From Isochrysis galbana (lineage: Eukaryota > Haptophyta > Isochrysidales > Isochrysidaceae), in the NCBI GenBank assembly GCA_018136815.1, contig CM030934.1, forward strand, positions 900,979 to 964,978: a stretch of DNA of 64,000 bases, in the 5' to 3' direction. The first letter of the stretch is position 1. The number at the start of each line of letters is the position of its first letter. Shown piece after piece: positions 32,786 through 42,290 of the stretch. The position numbers were made by a program, and so were the translations under genes. Below the pieces are notes generated by a model. It worked only from the letters and a program-made list of their open reading frames with translations. It was not told the origin of the DNA and searched no databases.

Positions 32786-33587
32786 ACTCGACTTTATCTC
32801 TCCCCTCTCCTGCGGCACGCGCGATGACGTGTATGACGCGCCTACGGCAGGCCTCCAGTTGCTAGCTGCCCATTGGCGACCCCTGGAGGCTCCTGGAGGC
32901 CAGTTCAGGGGGCAGAGGAGGCTGGGTCTGGGCCCTGGCCTCCCCTACCTCTCCCTCGCTGGCGCTCCTGAGCTCCAGGGGCCCCACGCAGCACCTGTCT
33001 GCCTGTCGACCAGGACCAGGGGGGGAGGAGGGGTTGGAGCGATGGACTGGCCACGCCGGGCCAGGACGCGCGATCCAGGCGAGCCTGCAGGGAGAAGGAT
33101 GGGTCAGAAGGGCAGTGTGCTCTTGGCAAGCCATCAGGTATGCCAGGAGGGTGGGTGGTTCCTCCCCTACAGCAGGGGCAGGGGGCAGGGGAGGAGTGGA
33201 GAGAGGGGGGGGCTCGTGCCCCCCCATGGGCAAACCAAGTATCAACTTAATTGCGTGTGGCGGTAATACTAATAACTGTTTTCGCTGCCCTGCTACGCCT
33301 CGCGTCTCGTCGCCACTGTGTGTGATTGTGTCGGATTTTCGTGGTCCTCATGTGTCATGTCCATCCTGTGCAACCACTAGTCAATGGTCAAGCATCAACT
33401 CCGAGAGCTGAACGTGAAAGTGCGGGCATGAGACAACGTCAACACACCGCCTCTCTACGTCTGCCGCTACCACAGCACCACTCTTGTCAAAGCCCCGTCT
33501 GCAGCGACAAAAGTGCTGGCGGAACGAGACACATTTGCCCCCGCACATGTGAGGCTAGCTTGCTTCCTGTCTACCCTCATCACTTGG

Positions 33588-34280
33588 TCAAAACTCGTCG
33601 ATACTCACACCCTCCGTCTGTGATGCGGCGCCCAGCATGCCGGACATTGACTGTTGAATCATATCAGCCATTTTCGCGGGGTCCAGCTTTCCATCCGGAC
33701 CCTGCATCGCAGCAAATGTTTGTGTTACTTGCTGGATGGAGGCCTCAATCAGATCTGGGTCACTTAGCGCATCCTGCAGGCCCGGCATTGCTTTCGCCAT
33801 CTGCGCGAACATCGGGTTCTCAGCGATCTGTGCCATGCCCTCACGAAGCTTTTCAGGATCAGAGAGAACTGCCCCGACTTGTTCGAGTACATTCATACTC
33901 TCAGCCCCGCCGGCAGTCATCATCTCCATCATCCGCTGCTGCATGACTTCTGGGTTCGCCATCATCTCTGCCATTGCCTGGCCGGCCTCCGCCATGCCCT
34001 TGCGCATCACCTCAGCAAGCTCCTCATTTTCCAGACCAGACTCGGCCATCATCGCCTGAAGGGCAGCAATTTGAGCCTCTGGATCCGCTGCCATGTCAGG
34101 ATTTCCAATGCCGAGCTCGGCGAGCTTCGCCAGCTTCGCGTCCAAATCCTGGGCGTCAGCACCGCCCGCAGCACCCATCTGATCGACCTCCCCCATTGGA
34201 TCGATGCCCACACGCCTGGGCCGCAGCTGTGCTGCGGCGGGGGCGAGGGCCAGAAGGACAAGAAAGCCTCGAGTGAGCAT
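33588..34280 (-). CDS. Secreted or organelle-targeted Met-rich STI1-like protein
   Basis: This is a 230-residue single-exon gene. I choose the ATG at 34280 because it begins MLTRGFLVLLALAPAAAQ, a good signal peptide. The longer frame upstream is unlikely. The mature part is helical, acidic and Met-rich. It carries two stretches like STI1/Hop chaperone-binding repeats: NPEVMQQRMMEMM and NPMFAQMAKAMPGLQDALSDPDLI. It closes with a third helix, MADMIQQSMSGML. STI1 repeats bind Hsp70/Hsp90 partners or membrane-protein substrates. In chlorophyll-c algae a signal peptide can precede a plastid transit region, so ER or plastid are both possible. Assignment rests on pattern only. Confidence 0.7.
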   Translation of the reverse strand: MLTRGFLVLLALAPAAAQLRPRRVGIDPMGEVDQMGAAGGADAQDLDAKLAKLAELGIGNPDMAADPEAQIAALQAMMAESGLENEELAEVMRKGMAEAGQAMAEMMANPEVMQQRMMEMMTAGGAESMNVLEQVGAVLSDPEKLREGMAQIAENPMFAQMAKAMPGLQDALSDPDLIEASIQQVTQTFAAMQGPDGKLDPAKMADMIQQSMSGMLGAASQTEGVSIDEF

Positions 34281-35470
34281 GGCCGCACAGCGGTGTGACG
34301 TGTGCGTGTGCGGGGGAGCGCCTCGTCCTCTTCCCGTCGTGGGCCCGGCGAGATCCAAGTATATTAGTAGTGTCAAGTATATATTATACCCCACGCACCT
34401 GCACTCTCGACTCTCATGCACCTCTCGTATAAATAGACGCTGCAGATTTATATTCGAGGGGGGCAACTTCCTGATAGGGTTAAATCAGCTACTCTCACTA
34501 GCTATACGATTTAGCACCCTTCCCCACCGCCCTCGCAGCTGTCGTCTGTCAAGTGAACACCACCAATACCAACACTGTTGCCAACACGCCCATCGCTCAC
34601 CGCTCACCTCCCCCGCCACCCTCCAACCTCTCCGCAGTTCGAACATCAATAGTATAATGAAAATGAAGACTATTATTTGTGTGTAGTTTTATTATTATTA
34701 GATTTATTAGTGATTCCGCCTACTACCTACTTTGAGAAGTGAGAAGGGGTCGTGAGATCAAAATAAACACAAATAAAATAATTGTATAACTGGGAAAATA
34801 TGAACATGGAATATGGAATATGGATATGGGCGGCACGAGCCGGGGTGGGGGGTGGGGGGCAGAGGACCTCAGAGGACAGAGGTCGGGAGCACGGCAAAGT
34901 CGGCTCGTTGGTCGTTGGCCACCGTCCCTTATCCCTTATTCTTATATTCACCTTTTCACTTTTCACGTTGCACGTTGAATTCGTTAGTCGTTAGAAAGTG
35001 AAGCACCGAAGCAGGTGCGGGTGCTTCCGATTTTCACCGAATTTCGATTTCGTGATGAAACCTGTTCCCTGTTTGCGGTTTAGATTATCATATCCATATC
35101 TCATATCTGTGGATGGTTGGTGGTTGTGGTTGGGCCATCGCATTGTGTCCCGGCATGCCCCCCTCCCTGCTCCCCGCGGCCCCCGGCGGCTCCTCGCCTG
35201 CGGGTGAAGCTGCGAGAAGAAATTACTGAAGAAACCGAGCCGAAGTACCTGTTCCGGTGCTCCGGCAGTAAGGAGTTAAACACGGGTAGTCTATTATTAG
35301 ACGGTCGTCCGCTCGATAAATACTATTGTATCACGGACTTATACTAGCTAGCACAACAAGACAACTCGGAGGGCTTCTTCCTCTGTGTGAAGAGACGAGA
35401 TTCACAGAAAGATTCCGAGAGAGGGGCGGGGGGGGGGGGGAGAGAGAGAGAAAGGGGAGAGAGGGAGAGA

Positions 35471-35503
<33 letters not shown>

Positions 35504-35749
35504 GAGGGAGAGGGGAGAGAGAGGAGGAGGGAGAGGGGGGAGAGGGGGAGAGAGTGCAGAGAGAGAGAGAGAGAGAGAAACGGAGAGAGGGAGAGGGAGA
35601 GAGACAGAGCGGGAGACATAGAAGTAGAGAGAGGCGAGAGGGAGGAGAGGGAGAGGGAGCGGGGGTTGCGGGGGGGCGGGGAGGGGAAGAAGGGAGGGGA
35701 GGGGAGGGGAGTGGCGGCCGGGAGGGGTGCGACAGCGGCGGCGGCGGCG
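34281..35749. other. Intergenic; motif shared with 16 kb and a GA microsatellite
   Basis: About 35246-35281 carries the second copy of the CTGTTCCG-TGCT-CGGCAGTA motif from 16226. From about 35410 to 35720 the plus strand is GAGAGG-type purine repeat ending a few bases before the DnaJ start codon. The long frames there (Arg/Glu or Ser/Leu repeats) are compositional. Confidence 0.6.
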
Positions 35750-37440
35750 ATGGTGGCGCGCAAGCACGCGCTCGAGGTGTTCGACCCCGCGCTAGCACGA
35801 CGGCAGACGCAGCTTGGCCAGGCGCCACCACCATCCAACCCTCACTTCCGCCCCATCTCCATCTCTCGGGAGCTCGAGGAGAAGCTTGCGGCCGCTCTTG
35901 CAGCCGAGGCGCACAGGCGACGGATGAGAGAGGAGGAGCGGCGCAAGCGAGACCCCACCTACCGGCCTGACGCGATCGATCTCTCGACGGTCGATCTCAA
36001 GCCTTTCGACAAGTATGTCGACTATTACGCACGACTGGAGGTGAACGGCGTCTCGCGCCCTCTGACTGACGCCTCGAATGATCGAGCACCGGCGCGCAAA
36101 CAATCACGCCCGTCGTCACCCTCATCGCTTGGACTGAGCAGGTCAGCGAGTTCGCCTCGGCCGCCGAGATCAGAAAGGGTTACATGTCTCTGTCTTTGCG
36201 ATACCATCCTGATAAGCTAGCCGGCGCCACCGACGCTCAGCTTGCTGAGGCCAAGCTTGTCTTCCACCAGATCTGCGAAGCGCACGAGATCTTATCTGAC
36301 ATGGCGACACGCCGCGAGTACGATCGCGCTCGCGACAAGCTCGAAGCGGAGGGTCAGGCCGGTCTGGCCGACGTGAGTGCTGAGGGGTCCAATATGACGA
36401 GGCACCCGCACAATGCCCATGCGCCCACGAGAGCCCGGATTCGAGCGGCGTGACGCTGCTCGAGGTGTCCGACGATCGCCCTCCTCGCAATGCCCATCAC
36501 AGTCACACTGGGAAACGCACATCGCCCACGCGAGACATGGTCACGTCCTTTGCCTTGCAGGTAGGGAAGAACGAGAAGCCGCCTCCAAACTGCATCGACC
36601 TCCCACTCACACTAGCAGAGCTCTTCAGGGGATGTCGGAAGGAGGTGACGTTTCACAGGCGCGAGTTCATGGGCACGCAGTATGAGAAGGGCCACCTCTG
36701 CACCTATACTTGCAAGGTCCGTGGGGGCCTGCCCGTTCCGGCCACAACAGGCGTGTCGGCCGCACAAGGCTCCATGTTCGCAGCGCACATCTCGCAACGC
36801 ACACTACGCACCCCTCACCTCACTCGAGCGCCACGGATTCCGCGTCCGGCCTCAGATTTATAAAGGTGAGCACGAAGGAGCAACAGTGTGGTTTCGCGGC
36901 GAGGGCGATTGCCACATTAGAGGAGGGAGGGCGGACCTCGTCTTTGTCGTTAAGCAAATTGCTCATCCGCTGTACGAGCGTGTGGGCGACGACCTGTGGT
37001 ATGTCTACGGGCGAGGCAGCCTTGGCGAGACCGTCGAGCCGACCGGCAGAGACACGGCTTGCGGAGCGGTTGGCTCGCAACATCTTAGCGGAAACAATGC
37101 CAACGAGGCCGGGGAGCGGACTCGTGGAGAGCTCCACGGCGAATCCGGCCAACGAGAACCTGACAAGGAATCCGGCCTATGCCGCATGGAGTCAACACCG
37201 GCGGAGTCTCTCTTTTGGTGCCGTCTGGTCCCGCTCTTTGAGGGTGGCTGGGCATTGGCACAGTCCAACACGCTCGCAGCACTGCTAGGATTCGACCGCA
37301 CCGGATTTGGCGAGGCAGTGGTTGAAGACCGGGGGATGCCGCTGCGCGGCGAGGCTGTCACTCAGCTGAGCGCGCCATTAGCCGGCGCACATTTCCGCAC
37401 TCGAGGGGACCTTGTTGTCAAATTCTGCATTTCTCCCCCG
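35750..37440 (+). CDS. DnaJ/Hsp40 co-chaperone (type II-like), multi-exon
   Basis: Exons are about 35750-36040, 36142-36372, 36561-36715, 36856-37002 and 37264 onward, with GT-AG borders in phase. An N-terminal extension of about 75 residues precedes the J domain, which is split by intron 1: VDYYARLE, then SAAEIRKGYMSLSLRYHPDK with the Hsp70-activating HPD. No Gly/Phe stretch or CxxCxGxG zinc finger is seen. C-terminal domain I follows with TLAELFRGCRKEVTFHRREF, then IYKGEHEGATVWFRGEGD and LVFVVKQIAHPLYERVGDDLWY. Domain II ends with EDRGMPLRG and HFRTRGDLVVKF. This makes it a DNAJB-like substrate-delivering co-chaperone. The 3' boundary is unclear because the same frame stays open to 39489. 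Confidence 0.82.
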
Positions 37441-39489
37441 CGACGGCCTCGGCGGGTGGAAGTGGTGGGCGGCGGGGTCCTCCTGCCGCCGCTCGTGTTG
37501 GCTGTGCCCACCCTGTATCCCTATGGCAACGCCTCCGCACTTACCCTCGGTGGTCGCGGCGAGACCCACTCTCTGCAATCCAGCGCGAGGGGCTTTAGAC
37601 GTAGTTGCGGCGCAGACGTCGACTCGACGCACGAGTCGTCGTCCGCCATGCTGCTCCCCCCGAGAGCCCTTGCGTCAGTTTTTCGTTCGGCTATACTGCC
37701 AGCTGTGGTGATGCAGGCGGCGCGCGCATGGATCCGCAGGGGCGCGCACAGAGTAAGCTGCGCGGGCGGGGATGGCGGGGGCGCACATGTCGGCACGGCC
37801 AATCACCCACTTGTCGACATCACCAGTGGCGGTTGCAGTTGTGTGCGGTGCACCATTCCTGCTATGGCTTCGACTTCTCGGGTGCTTTGCGGAGTGTGGG
37901 TTGGCATCACGCCTGGCGGAACATCCCCATTCCGCCCTGGTGCTGCGGCGGAGCAAGTGATGGCATCAGCGTGTAGTTGGATGCCACAATTTCGTTGGAG
38001 TCACATCCACTTAGTTGGTGATGTTGAGGAGGGCTTGCTTGCGGACGAGGTGGCGCTCCTCGGCGAATCTACCATCGTGGTGATCGAAATTGGGCCTACA
38101 AGCCTAGAGGCCTCGCCTGTCCGCGCGTCTCCAACCGCAAGTACTTCTAACGGAATAGAGGCTTGTAGGTACGTCGTCGAAGCTGTGCCCGGTGTGCGTG
38201 TTCGAGCTGCGCCCTCCGTCCGTGCGCCCACTGTCGGAATACTACGCAACGGCGATCAAGTCCAAGGATCGCCGCCAGGTCCAGAAGACTGGGTAGCGCT
38301 GTCTCACGGTGGGTACGCACTTGCACGAGAGGCGCCGAGACAAGCAGCGCGGCATTTTCCGAGCCACCCAGTAGCGAGCCCGGCAGGAGCTGGCGCGGCA
38401 CCTCCCTTCGAAACCGCTTGCCCAAGGCCACGCGAAACCTTTCTTAGGCTCATTGATGCAGATGACGAGACGGATGTTGATAGTGAGGACGAGTGTGCGC
38501 TCGGTCAAATAGGCGATGCATCTGCGAAGGCCGGACCAAGGCTGAGGATCCCTAGCAAGAGCCACAGAAGCGAGCGGGTGCCGGGATCTCAGATTCAAAC
38601 GACAGCCTTTGATGGGCATGGAGCTCCAGAGAGCCCGTGCCGAGCTGGTCAACGCAAGGACTCTTCTATATGTGCACCTCCGCCACGCCACGCGACATCG
38701 TCGGCTGCACGTCGGCTGCTCGGCGGCGTGTACGGCGCGGCGATCCATGCTGCTCATTGCAATGGAGCGGTAATTGTCGCCATCGGCGATGCGGTTGAGC
38801 TGCTTGCTCAAACGGCGGTGCCCGCTAGCACTGCGGCGAAGGACGGGCGGGTGAGTCGCGAGCCCACGCGGCTTTGGCCACAACTCGCCCCCTATGTGGT
38901 GCGGATGCCACGAGAAGAGGCATGGCGAGCGGGTAGACGCGCGGCGGCGTGGCGCGAGCTACGCACATCGGTGGCTCAAGCTCGCCTCAGCGCCCACGAC
39001 TATGGATTCTCGGGTGTTGGACTACCGCCAGGGTGCGTCGCAGCCGTCCACACCTCGGACAAATTCGCACTGCGGCCAGCGCTCGGCAGCCTGTGGCAGC
39101 CGTATAAGCTGACCCTTGCGGCAGCACAATCGGCGGAAGCCCGGCGCGCAGCACGCAAGGATCGTGCTAGGCTCGAGTTGGAGCGGCAGCGTGTGCTCGA
39201 TGCGATTGCGGAAGAGCTCAAGCGGGTAGGAGCGGCGGCGGCCGAAGAGGTCCTCGAGCTGCAACGCCAAGGCGCCAAGGGCCTATCGCCTGCCGTGGGC
39301 GCCGATTTTGAGGGCAAGCGGCGCGGACAGTGCTCCGCTTGTAATGCTTGCCCAGGATACGCGCTGCCTCTCGTCGTGGCGAACCACAAGCTGATGATGC
39401 ATTGCTTGCATTGTGGATGTCTCGCTACCGCGCACGAGGAGCTCAAGACCAAGACGAGTCAGGATATACATAGCCAAGACGGGGCATAG
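37441..39489 (+). CDS. Long uncharacterised frame with SH3-like segment and Cys/His-rich end
   Basis: The reading frame of the last DnaJ exon continues without a stop for about 680 codons. Much of the first half is Ala/Gly/Arg-rich and could be intron or intergenic. Two parts look protein-like. One is at about 38166-38340: CRYVVEAVPGVRVRAAPSVR, then VGILRNGDQVQ and WVALSHGGYALA, the pattern of a bacterial-type SH3 domain. The other is the C-terminus, a charged coiled coil (ARKDRARLELERQRVLDAI) followed by CSACNACPGYALP and MMHCLHCGCLATAH, a likely zinc-binding cluster. Whether this is one gene, fused to DnaJ or separate, cannot be settled from sequence alone. Confidence 0.45.
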   Translation, partial: RRPRRVEVVGGGVLLPPLVLAVPTLYPYGNASALTLGGRGETHSLQSSARGFRRSCGADVDSTHESSSAMLLPPRALASVFRSAILPAVVMQAARAWIRRGAHRVSCAGGDGGGAHVGTANHPLVDITSGGCSCVRCTIPAMASTSRVLCGVWVGITPGGTSPFRPGAAAEQVMASACSWMPQFRWSHIHLVGDVEEGLLADEVALLGESTIVVIEIGPTSLEASPVRASPTASTSNGIEACRYVVEAVPGVRVRAAPSVRAPTVGILRNGDQVQGSPPGPEDWVALSHGGYALAREAPRQAARHFPSHPVASPAGAGAAPPFETACPRPRETFLRLIDADDETDVDSEDECALGQIGDASAKAGPRLRIPSKSHRSERVPGSQIQTTAFDGHGAPESPCRAGQRKDSSICAPPPRHATSSAARRLLGGVYGAAIHAAHCNGAVIVAIGDAVELLAQTAVPASTAAKDGRVSREPTRLWPQLAPYVVRMPREEAWRAGRRAAAWRELRTSVAQARLSAHDYGFSGVGLPPGCVAAVHTSDKFALRPALGSLWQPYKLTLAAAQSAEARRAARKDRARLELERQRVLDAIAEELKRVGAAAAEEVLELQRQGAKGLSPAVGADFEGKRRGQCSACNACPGYALPLVVANHKLMMHCLHCGCLATAHEELKTKTSQDIHSQDGA

Positions 39490-40746
39490 GGTACTCACGA
39501 GGTCGCACGTGGGTGCGCAGACCGCTAAGCGCTTAGCCGCTTTGGGACTCGATGGTATCGCTCTACTTGACTCATTTAATGAATCCATCAAGCGGCGTCA
39601 TGAATTGCAAGCGGCAAAGGGCAAGTGTATGCTATCACATAAGGCGGCCGATTAGGCCAAAGTGGGGAGGAGGAGGCCAGGGAGGGGTCAGCCCGGTTGG
39701 AAGGGCGTTGCAACTGGGGACCAAGAGCACAAAGGGGCACGTGCAACACCCTCTAGCGCTTAGACCGTAACGTACCTTTCACTTGCATATCTTGTGGCTG
39801 GAAGCTTCCGTACACCGTACGCACCCTCACCATCGCACCATACATCCACCTGTCGCTTGCATCATTGGGGCTACCGGCAAGTGCAGGTTCAACCCTACAC
39901 ATATAGCCAATCACTGATCAACCTATTGTTATAGCAGGGAACAGTGGGGGCGCTATGCGCATTCTATGCGCCCCCCTCACTGCTCATTGGGCGGCCAAGG
40001 AAACCAAAGGCCAAAGGGACCGCTGCCGCTGGGGGTGCATGGGAGGAAAGGAAGGAAGAGATCCCGGCTGGAGCTGCATGCGAGGGAACCGGGGAGGAAG
40101 GGGAGAGAGAGAAGGGAACGAGGAGCGGGGGCGAGAGGGGGGGCACGCTCTTAGAATAGAGTGTGCCGCATGGTATGGAGGGTGTTCTCGAGGACACGCT
40201 CCAAGAATAGAGCGTGTCGCATGGAATGCTCCCCCTACCCGCAACACTTTTACTCAATACTTACCGTGGGGTACCATAGCATTGCGCAGACAGGGCGCTA
40301 GGCCCCCATTTTTTCAATCAGAATATGAGTGTTGCGTGCGTATCGCATCAATGTGAGGAAGACATGAGCGAGCCACAAAACAATAGGTTGTGTGGTTTTC
40401 GCATTGCATTGCAACAACGGCCGTCCTACCTCGCGCAGAAGTACACGGGTGGAAAGGGTGGCACCTTGATGTCTCGCGTGCATTCGCCTGGGTCTCTCAC
40501 GTCCCACACGCCTCGGGAAAACCTCGAGAAAATATTCGATGCAAGAACACCCTGTTCTTGCCGCCTCTCGTCGGCTTGCATCGATGGTGCTTCACGGCTG
40601 TTGCGGAGCAGTGGCGATGCGCTGCTTGTGCTCATGCACTGAAGGATATTCTCTCCGTTGATGGATCTAGACCAATGGCGCCGCGTGCCACATGGATTTC
40701 TATATTGCATCCTTGCGGTCACCCCTCCACCTCACTCACCCTTTTC
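39490..40746. other. Intergenic with paired hairpins
   Basis: No gene is recognised. See the tandem hairpins at 40141-40228. Other frames in this stretch have no domain. Confidence 0.5.
40141..40228. repeat. Two tandem hairpin units
   Basis: Unit 1 is GCACGCTCT-tagaat-AGAGTGTGC (one G:T pair) and unit 2 is GACACGCTC-caagaata-GAGCGTGTC (perfect). Each is followed by CGCATGG-ATG. The period is about 49 bases. Changes in the stem are mostly compensated, so pairing is kept. Confidence 0.7.
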
Positions 40747-41331
40747 CTACACGGGCTGAAGTGACTGCATCTCCTCTTCTGCAAGCGTTTCAGGGCTCGG
40801 CACTTTGTGCAGCACCATGTGTGGGAGCGCAAGCAAGAGACCGAATACGACGGCCCAGAGGAAGGCAGAGAGCATGCCTGTGATGAGCATTACGAGCAAC
40901 GAGAATACCCCGCACGCCAACGCCTTGGGAATCGGCATGCCAAAGATGTTGAGCGAGGGGGCCTCACTCTTGAGCAAGTAGGCATATGCCCACATGGCGC
41001 CAATCATGAGGGAGCCCGTGAAGAGCCAGTGGGAGGAGAGCAGTGTATATAGCAGCATGGGCAGGATGGCGAGGGCCGTGTAGATTGGCCAGAAGACGCG
41101 CGCGTTCGCGGGGATGCGGAGGAGAGCCTCCGGCTGGCTCGGGCGCGAGAACTCTCTCAGGTCTGCAGCGCTCCGCAGGAGGTTTCTGTAATACACGGCT
41201 CGTTGGCCGTGGAGCGCATCGAGCATGTCGCGCCAGAACTCGCGGCTCAGGACCGCGCGCAGCCGCTCACGCAGCGGCGGCCCCGCCTCGAGCTCGGCCG
41301 CCTGGGGAAGCGGCGCGGAGAAGTCGGCCAT
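40747..41331 (-). CDS. PRA1 family protein (prenylated Rab acceptor)
   Basis: This is a 194-residue single-exon gene from ATG at 41331 to TAG. The N-terminal cytosolic part contains YYRNLLRSAADLREFSRPSQ, the region that precedes the membrane domain in PRA1 proteins. Four hydrophobic segments follow as two hairpins: FWPIYTALAILPMLLYTLLS, WLFTGSLMIGAMWAYAYLL, ALACGVFSLLVMLITGML and AFLWAVVFGLLLALPHMVLH. PRA1 proteins sit in ER, Golgi and endosome membranes and act on prenylated Rab GTPases in vesicle transport. The length is normal and the C-terminus is short and acidic. The neighbouring 5' side has no feature. Confidence 0.85.
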   Translation of the reverse strand: MADFSAPLPQAAELEAGPPLRERLRAVLSREFWRDMLDALHGQRAVYYRNLLRSAADLREFSRPSQPEALLRIPANARVFWPIYTALAILPMLLYTLLSSHWLFTGSLMIGAMWAYAYLLKSEAPSLNIFGMPIPKALACGVFSLLVMLITGMLSAFLWAVVFGLLLALPHMVLHKVPSPETLAEEEMQSLQPV

Positions 41332-42290
41332 CGAGCTAAGGGAGGCCCGCCGTTTCTATTTTCAGTTTGCCCGCTCTCTCCGCTGTAGCTCTGTACTCTA
41401 ATAATAAATGTGGCGTACCGGCACATGTACATGGACGGCCACACGGCCACTACTCAGCACTCAGCGGCTCAGCGAGCCCTTTCCCCTTTCTTTTCCTGTT
41501 CCTTATCCTTAGTTTGTTCGCGGCTCAGGCTCAGCGCTGGTCAGCGGGTTATCCTCACCCTCAACCTCATCATTATCATTATCATTATTATTATTAGTTA
41601 TTAGTTATTATTAGGGCGGTCAAACAATTTGTCAAACATGGGCTTTGGGCTTTTAACTTTTAACTACTAGCTACTAGTTAGGGTTGGGCTGCATTTTTTT
41701 ACCTTGGCGCGATGCCCAGTAAAAACCTCCACCGGCCACCGGGGTCACCTGCCATTACGAAAATCCTCGCCAAGAAATGGTGCGATTCGCCCCCCCTCTC
41801 CCTCTCGCCTCTCGCCTCTCGCCTCTCGCTCTCGCCCCCTCCGTCACGCGCGCGCTCACGTTCTCCCCGTAAAGAATTCGCGGTCGCGCCCGCGGGGGGA
41901 TCGGGATCGGTTTCTTCATATCTATGCTACATTTGGCATTTGATTCCCGCCCGATGCAGCGTCGTGTCGGGCTGCCGACAGTCCGACCGCTCCCTGACCC
42001 ATTGGCGTCGTTGCCCGCGCAACCCACCAAGCTCCTCACAGCGCGCGCACGCGGCTACCCTGGCTACCGGAGACCTCGCCCCGACCGACCATCCCGACCC
42101 GCCCCTCGCAGGACTCGCCCTCACTCGAACTCGGCATCGAGAACCAGGACCAGATCACCGACGCGGCCGTCCACGTGTGGCTGACGAGCTTCCGCGTTGA
42201 GCGTTGAGGCTGCCTTCGCGGCCGTCCTCTCCTCTGACAGTGCCAGATCCGGCGCTGATCGATGATCGATGAGGTGAGACCCGGAAGGGC
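41332..42290. other. Intergenic, no gene seen
   Basis: Contains ATTATT microsatellite sequence near 41570-41605 and mixed GC-rich sequence to the LINE insertion. No domain is seen in any frame. Confidence 0.5.

Larger units (their letters stand above)
31531..33587. other. Intergenic with repeat fragments
   Basis: No gene is recognised. It contains a family D arm (31987-32017), a four-copy tandem repeat of about 35 bases (32427-32560) and a reversed GTTCCGTC block (about 32763-32785). GC-rich sequence follows at 32870-33240 with no domain in any frame. Confidence 0.5.

Noticed and set aside
35331..35838. Ser/Leu/Pro-rich minus frames opposite the GA tract
   Set aside because: They translate a GAGAGG microsatellite and have no protein features.
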